Below are positions 33,671-49,044 of a DNA stretch of 64,000 nt, piece after piece. Source of the stretch: Phycomyces nitens (Eukaryota; Mucoromycota; Mucoromycetes; Mucorales; Phycomycetaceae); NCBI GenBank assembly GCA_022702545.1, contig JAHRBC010000003.1:2914001-2978000 (forward strand), read 5' to 3'. The notes under the pieces were generated by a model. It made no database searches. It was not told the DNA's origin and saw only the letters and a list, made by a program, of their open reading frames with translations. A program made the position numbers and the translations under genes. Positions within the stretch are counted from its first letter, which is position 1. Each line of letters opens with the position of its first letter.

Positions 33671-34359
33671 GTATAATTTTTCTGCGTTACTTATTGGCTA
33701 ATTCAGACTTTCTCGAATCATGCCGATTTTGGAAATAGCTTTTTTACTATTTATAGATTTATTTATTTTAATCATACTACTATATATAGTAACTCTATTT
33801 CAGGAACATACTTCTTATATACGGATAATATCACACATCTCACAAAATTCAATCAAAAATGTCAAGTAGCCTTTTTGGCTGCAGATCTCCAGGAATCTGT
33901 ATGGCGGGTGCAGTGATCTGGTGTGTATGACACAATATACAGATCAACAGTAGAGTGGGTCTGTAAAGAGTACCTTGCTCCGATGCATAATTCGTCCCAC
34001 ACTGATGTGTGGGATACGATGGACTTTTGCTTACGTCATAAGAGATGTCCAAGTGTCTCTGGTCTGGTTGGCCAATTGACTCGGGGAGTGCAATATAATT
34101 AGCTCGACTTTTCCCCCTCCTCTTCCCCCGCTCATCCTCTTTCGTGGCTTTGCGGCAACGTCATAAGTCAAAGCACATTGGAAAGGGGATTTTATATTTT
34201 ATATTTATTTTTATATTTTCTCAAGGCGGGGTGTCCACAGAATCGTCGAGTCGTTCCTGACGTGATTTCTGACCCAATTCTTTGTGCCTTTGTTTCCGCC
34301 CTTTTTCATTCCACGACTCTTTTTTTTTTCTCTTTCTCTCCAAGCTCATTCCATCTATA

Positions 34360-36593
<2,234 letters not shown>

Positions 36594-37061
36594 GAAGATT
36601 GAGACAAAAAGAAGTGCATCAAACTTGTTGTTGTTGTTGTTGCTACCTTTTTTTTGGTTATCTCTCTTGATCAATCCCATAATATAATAATGAAACATTG
36701 AAGGACCACTACGGATTTTGAGTTGGATTGTCTCACCTGGGGGATTCCCATCTTATTACCAAATGACAGCTATATACTGACTAATAAACGTGGGTAAAAT
36801 CGCTTGCTAGTCTACTCCTTTAAAAAACGGTCGTTTGAGAACATTTCCCCAACGACAATACCCAAAACAAAACAAAAAATGCACACATATAGATATATTG
36901 ATATCCTAGAGTGGATTTTCAAATGGGCTTTATAACCCCGTACAAATGCTGTTGAGCAGATTACCAGATTAGTACACAATAGTTAAAATATAATAATCAT
37001 AGAGCCCTTTAATCAAAACCTCTTTCTTCTCTTCCTAACAACATTGCACCGGCCAGCCACA
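36594..37061. promoter_or_regulatory. MAPK 3' end and MFS promoter
   Basis: A 468-bp spacer between two plus-strand genes, with a short GTT repeat at about 36626-36642 in the presumed MAPK 3' UTR. No gene seen. Confidence 0.45.
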
Positions 37062-38920
37062 ATGGGTCAGTACTTTTTGCTCCCAAAGCTCCTTTACATC
37101 ACCCTCTACGCAGTTCTTGGGTCTGCCATACCATATTTGCCACTCTTTTACGATGAATCCCTCCGTCTATCATCCAATCAAATCGGCGTTGTCTTGGCCA
37201 TTGCACCCTTTGTCCAAAGTGTTGCCTGCCCTATCTGGACCATCTTGGCCGACCGAAATCCCTCGTGGCACGGCCCTCTGATGGCTGTCTTGATTGCTAT
37301 CGGAGGCACCAGCGTAATGTCTCTCATGTTCCTTCCAGACTGGTTGATGCGGGATACATGTGCAAAGGATCCCAATTGTGATCCTGCATTTACCAAAACA
37401 GACGATTCCTCGACTGGTTTGATATTTGCGGCCGTGCTTGCATTGATATTTGCTTTCTTTGGTCAACCCGTTAGTGCACTGGTTGATAGTGCTGTACTCA
37501 AAATCCTCGGGGAGCACAAGGTTCTATATGGTAAGCAGACAACGAACGAATGACGCCAGAAAACGATCTTTTGTGATTAAACCCTCAAACCACCACTCAC
37601 CACTCTGTAGGAAGTCAACGTCTATGGGGATCAATCTCCAATGGTGTCAATATCCTGTTGGTCGGTTTGTTAATCAGTACAATGGGTATAAATGTGGCAT
37701 TTTATATGTTTGGCGTCAGTGTGGTATGCTTTATCATCATTGCCCTGTTCACTCGATTTAGCGGGGGGAACGACTCTACCCTTGACTACACACCATCCCA
37801 AATCAATGAAGAAAGCCCGCTTCTCAAAGACCCTCCACATACAGCCAACTATGCCATTCCACCAAACCAGGTTGACCAGAATGGACCCTTTCAAAACTCG
37901 TATTTCTCTGCTCTCAGCCAGATCCCTACTGACCAGAGCAGGCCAGAGCAGCATGCTCCTAATTACGCGTTTGGGCCTGATCTCTCTCGACATGACAGTG
38001 TAGGAAGCCACACAAACACAATCTACCTTGAAGACGGTGACCGCAACATGAACCAAATGATGCGAGTCACTACTTCGGTGGCTGCCCAAGATGTCCAAAC
38101 AGAAGCAAACGAGCTCTTGTTGCATACAGATGGAATGCCTTCTCTTGGATTAGTCTTGTCTCGGATTCCCACCGTCGACACTTCACTGGCTGCCTTTGCT
38201 TCAATTGGCCAGCCCGAAAACATGCCTCCCAGCAAGGCCACTCTATCATCGCCCAGAGTCTGGACGTTCTTGATCACCACTCTCTTGTTTGGAATTGCAT
38301 ATGCCATGATTGCACAATTCCTCTTCCTCTATCTTCGCAATAATCTGGGTATGGAATCTGCATTAATTGGCTGGACAGGTCCCATTGGTGGTGTAGCAGA
38401 AGTCTCGACATTCTATGTTTCCAAACAGGTAAAATAATCATAATTCTACACATTTACTTACCCCTTTATTTCATAGTTGTTTGACAATTTCAGTGTGACA
38501 AGTCTCATCAGCTTTGCTCACATTGTCCTCATCCTCCGTAACTTTGTCTACACGTGGCTTACTCCAAATCAATTTTCCTCTATTGTTATTGCCCTTTCGA
38601 TGCAACTCGTGAGCGGTAAGTTTTAATGGTCTTTTGGCATTCAAGTCTCTGACCCTTGGATATTTTATCAAGGTCTGGCCTATGCCATGATTTGGTCAAC
38701 GTCTGTTAGTGAAGTCGACACATTTTTCCCTCCTGATCAACGTGCAATGGCTCAGGGTATCCTGGCTGCCTTGTTCTCTGGTCTTGGCTATGGTCTGGGG
38801 TGTATTATTGGAGGACTTGTCTATGATCAGTATGGAGTCAATGCATTATTCGAGGTATCTGCCGCAATCGCTGTCCTCAGTCTCGGGGTGTTTCTGTCCG
38901 GCAGATTTTCCCGTTCTTAA
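37062..38920 (+). CDS. Major facilitator superfamily transporter (MFS_1-like, MFSD6-type)
   Basis: Predicted membrane transporter of unknown substrate. Exons 37062-37530, 37611-38428, 38477-38615 and 38673-38920 give 557 aa. The N-terminus (PKLLYITLYAVLGSAIPYLP, then SNQIGVVLAIAPFVQSVACP) is typical of the MFS_1-like family that includes MFSD6. A long loop of about 170 residues, rich in Asp, Ser, Asn and Gln, separates the two halves. The second half begins near WTFLITTLLFGIAYAMIAQF and ends with GVFLSGRFSRS. The segment SEVDTFFPPDQRAMAQGILA is a characteristic late-MFS motif of this group. I expect about 12 transmembrane helices. The substrate cannot be read from sequence. Confidence 0.88.
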
Positions 38921-39602
38921 AACAATAATAAAATATCCTAACTCCTGAGGTTTAGGAATTTTACTGAACCTCATACTTTTATAACCGAATAAATCATTAG
39001 AGAGGATCTGTTGAACCGTATTTCTTGGCTCGATCTTCTCATTAACCTTTACTTTGACCAATTTTCAAAACTTCTTTTTCTAGTAAAGATGTCCCAACTC
39101 TTCTTTATAATGCTCGAGGGGGTATTTATAGCCGTTATTGACCTTTTATTTATTTATCACACCAGGTTAAAAATTGGCCGTGAAATAACATATATATATA
39201 TGGTGCATTTAGCTTTAACTATCGACTTTTTTCAAATTTGTTTCAATTTCGTTTGATGAAACTCCGCGAGTAAAAAAAATAATGCTATTTAAAATCCGAT
39301 ATGCCGGAAAATATAATTATTATCTCCGCTATATAATGTGTCTCTTACTGACATATATCTTTAAAACATTAGTCTTTTTTGTTAAAGCTATTTAATTAAA
39401 AATGAAGTCGCGGGATACATTAATGAATACTATGGATATCCAAAGCGCGGCTTGGATTTTGTATATCTTTATTTTTGCAAAAGCCTAGGGGCTTTTAAAA
39501 GTACGTAAAAAAGTTGATATCAAAGTCCGAATGTACCACAAGTACTTGATCTGTAACATTTTCCAGATAGTCTCTCTGCTAGAGGCTTTTCAGTGCATAG
39601 TA

Positions 39603-39920
39603 GAGAAGGGGATATCTTATGAAAATTTAGAATTTCTATATTTGTACAACAAATTTAAACTCACAAGAACATTTAATATCTCCGATGTCATAGAATTATG
39701 AAATTTTCGTAAAACTGGATGACGTCTAGCACATATTTTATTTTCTTACGAGAATTTGGCTCGAAATTTACGTAAAATCACGTAAATTTGCAAGGATTCT
39801 TTCATAACTAGGATCCAAATTTTCATAGGACTTTAAAAATGAAGCGATGTCTCACATTTAAGAACCGATTTAATCACAGACCCTTAAAATTTATAAATTT
39901 TCATAAGATATCCCCTTCTC
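39603..39920. mobile_element. MITE with terminal inverted repeats and 5-bp target duplication
   Basis: A 318-bp non-coding element. The left end begins GAGAAGGGGATATCTTATGA at 39603, and the right end at 39920 is its reverse complement; the inverted repeats match for about 27 bp and then drift. Both ends are flanked by TAGTA (39598-39602 and 39921-39925), a target-site duplication. The interior is AT-rich and encodes nothing. The transposase family cannot be named from the ends alone. Confidence 0.88.
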
Positions 39921-40427
39921 TAGTAAGAGTATTGTTTCTAATTCACTTCCTTTGAATTCCATTTGACATTTTCTTCAAGTGACACCTGCCGCTTTCTCTC
40001 TATCGTTGCTGCCATACGCAAGCACATTTGTTCATTTCTCCACTTTGGCTTGACAGCCCCGGTTGGCCTCTTCTTTGTCTACCACACAAATCTGGCGCTT
40101 TGGGTCTTTTGGGTCCTAATCATCAGCACACTCTCCAACTGCAATGGATTCTTCCCACTCTGAATTCTTGATAATTTTCTCAATCTTTTCTTTTATTTTA
40201 GTTCTCCTTCTACTAGTATAGCTCTGCTGTTTCCTTGTAACTCGACAAGTTTTCCCAGTTACCTGCTGCGGATTCACCGTGCTTGTTATAGTTTGCTTTT
40301 CGATGTTCTTCCCTTTGTACTCAGTGCAGCACTTTTGGTTGTTCTTGAGTTTCCTTTGGGATTTGGACTTTTTTTCTCCAGAAATAAATCTAAAATCACT
40401 TCTCGGATGACTTTTGGCTAGCTGACA

Positions 40428-41103
40428 ATGGACGTCTCTATCTTGGACGTTGTGGAAATCGGCCAAGAGCACAGGATCACATCAAAAACTTTCTTTAGCA
40501 AGAACGATGCTGGTAGAATGGCTTATTGTCCTTGGTTTCTTCTGTGTCTCCAGGCTTCCATACTCTACCTCACCACAACGTCTTTTCCCTCTTACTTGTT
40601 GGCGTCGGTATTGGTCCTCGGATACCCCACACCATTGTCCCACTGTGTGGTGAAAGGTTTTATGGTATCAGATTCCAATATGACCGGAAACTCACGCTAT
40701 TATGGCTCGTATTGTACCAGATCCCATATTCTTGGGTATGCTTCAGTATTATGGAAGACCAAGACCACTTCCTTTTATTTTGTCCTACAAAGCTCCGAGC
40801 GTGAAACACAACCCTCTCTCGTTTCGGCCAGAGATGGACTCTGGATTATGTTTGGCAGCTGCTGATATCCTACAACATCCCTCGTCTCTCCCGTTTGTGA
40901 TACGCAAGTTTTGACTGTGTTATAGCAGCCGAGAAAATTTGGAATTCCCGCTGGAAGCTTGACTTTGACAGCCAACCCTTTCTTCCTGGAATAAAGGCTA
41001 TAAATACTTGCAGTGTTATAGAGAAGCAGAAAGCTATACCAGAGAGCTATACTAGCTTTACGAGACTTTTTCCCTTCTATTGTCATATTTATTTCACAAG
41101 TGT
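40428..41103 (+). mobile_element. LINE 3'-end fragment
   Basis: The plus strand shows, across several frameshifts, the C-terminal pattern of a fungal LINE reverse transcriptase: RFYGIRFQYDRK, then EDQDHFLLFCPTKLRA, an RFGQRWTLDYVWQLL stretch and IWNSRWKLDFDSQPFL. This resembles the Cys/His and Trp-rich end of LINE ORF2. No reverse transcriptase core is present next to it. It is probably a separate 5'-truncated insertion, opposite in orientation to the element at 30150-33070. Confidence 0.5.
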
Positions 41104-44100
41104 ATTGTGATCCTCAGCAATAAAAACAGGGTTTTTAGATTCGATCTTTTTACATTATTTAGAGAATATGTTCTAAATACTGTGGACTATGTACTATATT
41201 TAAAGAAACAACTTCAGGGAAAATATACTGGTTCAACAGGTGCATAAAGTCTTGCAACAATAGGTCAGAACATGGAGATAATGAATGGTACCAAATGAAC
41301 TTGGATATAATTATTGGTCTTTGTATTTTCCAGATATTTTCCGGATATTTTGCTTTTTTGTTTTTGTTCCTTTGTTGGTGCCAAACATGATACCAATACT
41401 TTGAGTAGAAAACGTAAGGCCAGCTCGAATCCATTTGGGATGATCTAAAAGGATCTTGGAACCGTTGGCTTCTGTCATCGGTTGAAGCAAATGTTAATCT
41501 TGCATGATCTTTATCAATGGCATCAGTCGATACCTTTTAGGAAAAAACTGGTCCAACTTCTTTAAAATTTTATTATGATTATTACTTTGTTAATATAAAA
41601 TCCTTGGTTATATAAGCGAGGGTTGCTCGGCTGTTGATAAAAAATATTAATGTTTTAATTTGCTTTACTATCAAGGCAGAAGACGTGTATTCTTTACTGA
41701 TAATTATATTCATTGTATAAAAGCTATATATTTTGCCCGTAATTACAAAGGTAATATATGTGGTATGTCTAGACAGTGAAACTAGGGCCTTTCTTTTCCT
41801 AATTTGTATATTGATTTGTTGAATTTATGATGTCTTTGCAATTTTCTTAAATAGCAGTCAAAATCACGAAACTTTTGGTAGAATATTTAATATGCTTTAT
41901 TTCCCCTGTTCTTAACTTGATATTAATGGCGCTGTATTTAGTATTAGTAAGGATCTATAATTTTTTTCTATCAATAATATACTGCTTTGAATATAAATCC
42001 TTATTTGTATTAATAATTCTTTCCCTACAAAGCGATAATTGCCGACTTGAATAATGAGAAACATAAATTATTGGTCTCAATAGAGTTTGAGGAGGTCATA
42101 AATAAAGAAAATTATATTCACGCACAGACGATTCTTTCTCCTGAATGCAGGAGTCATTCCAGATGAGGCAACATGTCTTACAAATGTAAAACTGATTGCA
42201 TTTCAAAATTTGCTTTCATTATTTCTCGGATGAGATTCAGGGATGTTTTTTATATTTTCCTAGTATGCTGTTTATATTCTATTCTGATGTTTAGTAATAT
42301 GCCTTTGTTTAGGCCAACTGTCAAAATTTCGATTCAAGTATTGCCTATTACAGGCTATATTTAATTTTATAAGCTTGGTGCCAAAAGAACCTCTTTTTGT
42401 GAAGAAAATATAAAAAATATAAATACGCCTTGTCCAAAGTCAAGGCTTTTTAAGCAAGTTTGGAAAACAAATACAAATAAGGATAATCAAATACTTTCTA
42501 ATTTTCAGAATCTTCTGGATAGAGCATAGAATATTTATAGAAGAAATATCATGTGAAACAAAGTGGTACGGTGTGATTTCTTTAAATATTCGTCAAAATT
42601 CTTCTTGTGTTCACCTTGTAAAACTATAAAAGCATATCCTTATTTTTAATACCAAAATATCGACTAGGTATGTAAAAATGCAAATATACTCCTTATATAA
42701 AACCCATTCATCAATTCAATTTATCCATTGCTTTTATTTCAAATCTTTTTTTTTAAAAAGAAAAGAGCTGTAAATATATACATATATATATATATATATT
42801 TGAAATGTATTCCTGATTCTTGGTTTGTCTTACATATCGAGATTTTAGATATTCAATAACCAGCCTTATAATCTGGTTACTATTCTTCAGGTCTAGAATC
42901 TAAAATCTTTTAAAAATAATAATGGTTTATAAAATGAACAAGGAGATTTTTGTTTTGTTTTTTTTTTTTAAAAAAAAAGGGGGTGTACAGCAATGGCATT
43001 AACTTATTTTGCTGTTTGTATGTTGGTGCTCCATTCTAAACACACATAAAATTCTTTATTGTCTTTAGACTAATATAGATTGTGTTCGTGGATATAAACT
43101 TTTACAGCATCTGAGTGTGTATGTGTGAAATATTGATTGTCCATCAACCAAGGTTCCATATCGCTATTTCCTTTCATTATTTGTTTAACCAGTTATCGGA
43201 ATTTACACATTATTTAAAACCCATACTCCCATTGAGAGTTCGTAAACACCAAAAGTTAAGATTATAAAGATGATAAGCTAGTGTACTTTTTATCCCTTGC
43301 CAGAAAGCGAGACAGAAAAAGACAATTTTCTGAGTGATAGATCCCACTTGCACATCTTGGGGAAAAGATGGAAATGCGTAATTTTGTCGTAGATTTCCTA
43401 GAGGCCAAAAATATATAGGTACAAAGGGTAAACCCCAAATATATCTTCTTGGTTTTATGGAATTTGTGGTGTCTTTTGGAACTAACCAAACTAGAAATAT
43501 TTGTGTTATCAAACTCTGGATACTCTATATAAAAGGCATTTTCCCTCAAGCAGTCTTCTATCAGATTTACCCGTCCCATTGAATTTCGATTCTTATTAAA
43601 TTTTCTCTCTTTTATTTTGGTTACCAACTATATAGAATAGGCAGTGATTGAGGGGGTTTCTTTGATGCCTTTAAAGGGTCTGTCTATCCATGCCACCGGA
43701 GATGGTCTGCAGACCTGTGGTTGCTTGGGTTAGTTTCAAGGAGTAACATTTTGCCTTTTAAATGTCAAAAGGGTTTTGTTTATTTTATTGAACGCTCGCT
43801 CTTCTTTCATCACTCCGCCAGTCTGCACTACACTCTTCCCATACTTTTTTTTTTAGTTTTGTAGATGTGCCGCAGGTAATATATTCTAAATCTAGTCTGG
43901 GCTGGATTCAATGATTCGCATCCTACTTATCGGTCTTGGTCCCTGATCATGTTTTTTTTTCTGACCTTGACTATCTTTTGGGTCTTGGTGTAAAGTATTT
44001 TGTGTGTTTATAGATATTATAATAATTACAAGATATATAGTCATTGCCGCATTAATAATCTAATTGAAGTTGAGTTTTGGTACATATTTTCTATCCATGA

Positions 44101-45520
44101 AGCATGGCCGAAAAAAGAAGCATTTTACTTAATAATCGGAGCAGAATTATCCAATTCTTTTATAAACACGATTTAGAATATTATATATATATACGCCAAT
44201 ACAGTTTTATAGCGTAATTATTTGCTGTTAAATACACAAGGTCAATAAATAAAAAGGTATCTTACCCTCTTTTTTTGTTCATTTTTGTACATTATGTTCG
44301 TCTATACCTTTTTGTTCAGTATCAAATAAACAATTTTAGACACGCGTTACGGTACAAAAACATTACATGTCAAAAAAAATATATTATCCGCTCCCATGTA
44401 TAAGAGATATTTTGTATATGAATTTGCCATAAACGCTAAATTAATGTCTCTGGCCACAGTAAATAATGTAAACTCAATATACTACAGAGCGTATCGTGCC
44501 CAGACTCTCCTTATTTGATATTTAAAAATAGACTTGTAAAAGTATTATGTATATATGTATTCATATATATATAGGTGTTTCTATGGTGTAAATTCCAAAA
44601 ACAGAAGGTTCGTTTGGTATAGCTAATATTCTTTCAAGGCTCGGTAGCCAAAGCTGCGACTACATAAAAGGTAGGATCTAAATTCCTTCAAAATGGCTTT
44701 GGATGTACAAAAGCATGCTAAGCAAAACAGTCATTTTGGTTACACTGACCAGACTTTCTAGAAGTAGTAGAGGGAGTGATGAGGTTGATAATAAGGGATG
44801 TGTAGGCACGAGACGGAAAAAAATGTACAAAGGCGCATTTTTAGGATGGTTTATTGGTTAAGAAGTATAATTTCCATTTTATTTATCTGTTTTACAGCTT
44901 ATGCATACACACCATCCCTTTTTAGACCATATTGTCAGGAGGAAAGCACTGACCTTTGCTCGCTTTAGCTTAAAGTATTACGAGAACGAAGAGAAGCAAT
45001 CTATAAAAAATTGATTTCATTATATGGCAATCTCTCGAGTCAGTTGTTTATAAAAAATTTATACGAGACTTTTTTTTTGGAAATTAATGGTAACCATGGT
45101 TACTATATTCTTCTGCCTAGCTACCGAGTGAGTGAAAGCAACAGCGAGGATTATTTACTAGGTATAATCAATAGATAAATACGTTTTATTCAGTTTGCTA
45201 TACATCAAGAAAGAGGGGGGAGGCTGTAGGCTATGTAACAAAAACTTTATTTAACCTTTACTTTAAAGCTTGAGAAACATCAAAAAGATGCTCATGCCAC
45301 ATACTCAATATGATACTAAATAGTATAATTGACTTCTTTACAATGTTATCAAAAATGTACGTCTACAAACCTTAATACGCTTCCCTTTCTGTATTTTGTA
45401 CGTTCTTTTTAAAGCCTTTCAACCTCCTCTTTTTTCTTTATATTGTTTTCCTATTTCTTATCAGTCTATCACTCCAAAAGTTCGATAAATTACTTTACAA
45501 ATTTATTATTGTTTATTACC

Positions 45521-46484
45521 ATGGTTATTCCATCAGCGACATTTTCCGGAAACGTTACAGAAACAAGACTGACTTTTGGTGATCAGGTTCAAATGTGCGA
45601 TCGATTTTCAGATCAGTCGCTTGAAAAGAAAGGATACCAGTGCAATACTTGTCACAAACATTTCACTCGGCCTAGTGCGCTGCGGACACACATGTACACC
45701 CACACTGGGGAAAAGCCATTCGCATGTAGCCAGTAAGTCTTTATTATCCTGTAATGCTGTTTCTAACAATCTGCTTTAAATTAGTATTAGATGCGGCCGT
45801 CGGTTTGCTGTTATTAGTAACTTGCGTCGACATTTAAAGGTTCACAAGAAACCAGTAGCTCCACACAGACTTTCTGCCGAGGAACGTGTCCGAAGAGTTC
45901 AGAATTTGATCAAACGAACATCTGGTAATGAACATTCAGACTCATGTCACAACATGCTTGAAGCAAGGCGGATCTTTTCAATTGCACCTCGACCGCTTCA
46001 GCCATCTCCACCAAGAGACAGTTCATTGCTATCAGAACGGGATTATATTCCCAGAAAAGTATCGACATCTTCAGAAGGGTCTGAGCTAGATGACAGTCTG
46101 TCTCAAAACTGGCCCTCTCTTCCAATGTCTGCTGGGCTCGGATACACAACTAGCTCCATCAGCCAGCCTGGAGCCATCTACCCAAACGAAAACCAAGTCT
46201 GCTACAATTACAAGCAATCCAATGATATCGCATATAATCTCATGCAATGGGTGACCCCTCCTCCAGTGAATACACAGCTGGTAAATGCATACCCTGATTT
46301 AGGTCGTGTGGACCGTTTGTCAACAACAGATTCGCTTTCTTTGGGATTATCTCATCAGACTGGCATCCATCCCAGCACGCATATTTCATACTTTTCTGAT
46401 TGCTCAGCAGGCATAGATAGTTTAAACATTTACCAAAATTCTGTACTGGAGTACATCAACGAATTTACTTTTCCTCCCTTATAG
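45521..46484 (+). CDS. C2H2 zinc-finger protein with two fingers
   Basis: Probable transcription factor. Exons 45521-45732 and 45785-46484 give 303 aa. Two adjacent fingers: [23 protein letters not shown], joined by the TGEKPF linker, and [25 protein letters not shown]. The intron splits finger 2 within the codon after CS. Finger 2 has CxxxxC spacing, which is less usual than CxxC but is found in fungi. The remainder is Ser/Pro-rich with no other domain that I recognise. A short basic segment follows the fingers ([16 protein letters not shown]). The start ATG sits in a normal context 39 codons ahead of finger 1. Confidence 0.85.
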
Positions 46485-46603
46485 AATAATATTCATACAC
46501 TCTTGAATTCATTTTCCTCTCTTGGGGGGTATGGCATGTACTAGTATACATTTATGTGTGTTTATGTGAATTTTTTGTGTGTGTTTTAGCAAGACATATA
46601 TAT

Positions 46604-46607
<4 letters not shown>

Positions 46608-46655
<48 letters not shown>
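46608..46655. repeat. (CT)~23 dinucleotide repeat
   Basis: An almost perfect CT run preceded by a short TA run, just downstream of the zinc-finger gene. Confidence 0.95.
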
Positions 46656-46656
<1 letters not shown>

Positions 46657-49014
46657 ACATGCTTATTATGATATATGAATTTTATACGTACATGTGTGTG
46701 CATCTTTAACATGTCCAAATAGACCTACATCTGCATCAAAGAAAATAAAATTGTGTTGTCTAATTATTACTATATCAGTTGTATTGCCAAAAATAAGAAT
46801 TGTCACTATAGTGAGAAAATGTTCCACAGAAACAAGAATATCCCCAGGTTATGTACTGAATCATAATAATCATAATCATAATAATAAACGCGCAAATTTA
46901 TAAAAAAGTATGTTTACACTTGGTGAAATCTCGAGACCTCTTGCTTTTATTTTATGGCTCACGAAACGCGATATTTACCACACTTTATTTTTATATAATA
47001 TTTATATGCAATTCTATTTTAGATCTCAGACACGGTTTCAAACAAAAACAAAGATTAGAGAGAAGTGAAGTTCAAAAAGTAAAATAAGAATGAGGAGATC
47101 AGCTGAGTACTTTCGTTGTTCACAGCATCAGTATTCCATATAAATATTCTATTTTTTTGGGTCTTTATACATTGGGAAACAAGCAAGGACTCTGTGTTGC
47201 TACAAAAAAAAAATTTGAATTTTTTGACTTTAAATTGCAACCATACCTATATACCATAAATAATTCATTGTTAGTTTTATTTCAGGAGCTACACGTTGCA
47301 AAACACAGATATACAAACTTTTACGGATCATTAGCTAATTAAGGCTTGCAATTCAAACAAGATATAAGACCTTATACACTTATACTTGCCTTTACAATAG
47401 GGAATATAAATTCTACAGAAATTATTCAATTTTATATATAATCCAATTAGACCAACAACTGGCTAAAATATAACCAAGCAAGCTTCCTATTTATTTTTTC
47501 ACCAATACACATAAAGGACAGCAAGCGAATATCAAATAATATTTGATCCACAAAAATATGCATTTGTCATAAATATTAAGCTTTATATAATTTACAACAA
47601 TCGACTACATTTCATAATTGTTAACAGTCTATGGCCTGCAGTGATTTATTGTGCTCCATTGGTCACTGACTTTGATTATAAATATTTAAATACATCATAC
47701 AAGTTCTATAGAATATTACATTTGCTAAACTAGAGTATTATATTATATGTTTCTGTCAATAGGAGCGGGCAGCCATAAAGTACTGCGCTATGTACAGACC
47801 TCATTTAGGCCAATGATTTTAATTATTGTATTTTCCAATCTCCAGATCTTTAATTATTTTTATAGAAATTTCTTCCTCGATAAGCTCATCAAAAGAAAAT
47901 TGTATTTTTGTATTTTTGTATTTTAAAATTTTGACCATCGAATTTTTTTTCTTTATCCAATAAATATCTCTTTAGATTTGTACAAAACGCAGTATGTTAC
48001 AGCCCAATACCCCCTAATTGTTTGCAAATAGACCGTCCCTATTTCTATCGTTAATCCTTCTATGGAATCATCCTCACTGAAATTATTTCCCAATATTGAT
48101 CCTGTCATCTCCTTGTTACTTATTCTCGGCTAACAGCGTCTCCTTTGCTTTCTTTCTTTATATAGTTCGCATGTATGTATATCCGTTGTATGGTTCTTTG
48201 CTCTTTTGAAACTCATTCTCCCGCAGTAAGATTCTTTTGTGCTCTTTGTATCTGCCTACTATTTGACATCTTGTTCAAACACCACAATATATATTTAAAA
48301 TCCTTCTCCAGTTCTCATGAGTGGGCGATATTTACAAGCTATGCTAGAAAGTATTTAGTATATTAAACATGATCATTTCTTTACGTCACAAAATCTCTTG
48401 ATCCATATAAAATTACACGGTTATTCTAAAGCATGTTTCTATTCAATTAATATACTCAAGGGTAGCGACAAAGGATATGAAATATTTTTAATAGCATTTT
48501 TTTTTTAAAAAAAATGTCATGGAATTGGCACGATATTATAAATTGGGGGATCTATGTTTCGGTTGGTTATATTTATTTATATACCAAATTGACAGACAAA
48601 TTAGCCGTGCACTAGCCAAACACATACAAAATTGGCGTACCATTTCTAAAATAGGTAATATTTATAATCCCCTAATCATGCCTTGTAAACTCACGGTCTG
48701 TCAAGTTAAATACACCCTTGACAGTTGGATACTACCTATCTTTTAGATATAATAAAAGTATAAAAAATACAATACGAGAATATAGTATATAAGGGCCATT
48801 AAAAGTGCAGAGTATTTTTTGGACTATTAAAGATGGAAAGTATGATATTTCGTATGGTTACAGTTATTAACTTTGATAATCAAATTAATGTCGGCATGGC
48901 TGTACAAGACAAAACTAGATACATAAAACATTATCTGTTGATAGTGCAGACCTTTTATGGGAATATAAACGTCTTAGATTAACAGAAGCTTTTGATAAAA
49001 TATGACCTAAATGT

Positions 49015-49044
49015 GCTCGAGCCATCTTAATAAGATGGCTTGAG
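49015..49044. repeat. Inverted repeat, 14-bp stem
   Basis: CTCGAGCCATCTTA is followed by TAAGATGGCTTGAG with one mismatch and almost no loop. It could be a terminator-like hairpin or the end of a mobile element. No gene stops here. Confidence 0.7.

Larger units (their letters stand above)
33071..34359. other. LINE upstream flank and Slt2 promoter
   Basis: The left part has a diverged tandem duplication (33176-33365) just beyond the 5' side of the LINE, and two (AAT)n tracts (33517-33549, 33637-33669). The right part from about 34080 is GC-richer and ends in a T/CT-rich tract just before the MAPK start, as expected for its promoter and leader. No gene seen; the 67-codon minus-strand frame at 33849-34052 is unsupported. 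Confidence 0.45.
38921..45520. other. Gene-poor AT-rich stretch with mobile-element relics
   Basis: 6.6 kb without a recognisable intact gene between the MFS transporter and the zinc-finger gene. It contains a MITE (39603-39920) and a LINE 3' fragment (40428-41103). The rest is AT-rich with scattered short frames that I could not support. The right end should include the promoter of the zinc-finger gene; a palindrome GTAACCATGGTTAC lies at about 45090. Confidence 0.5.
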
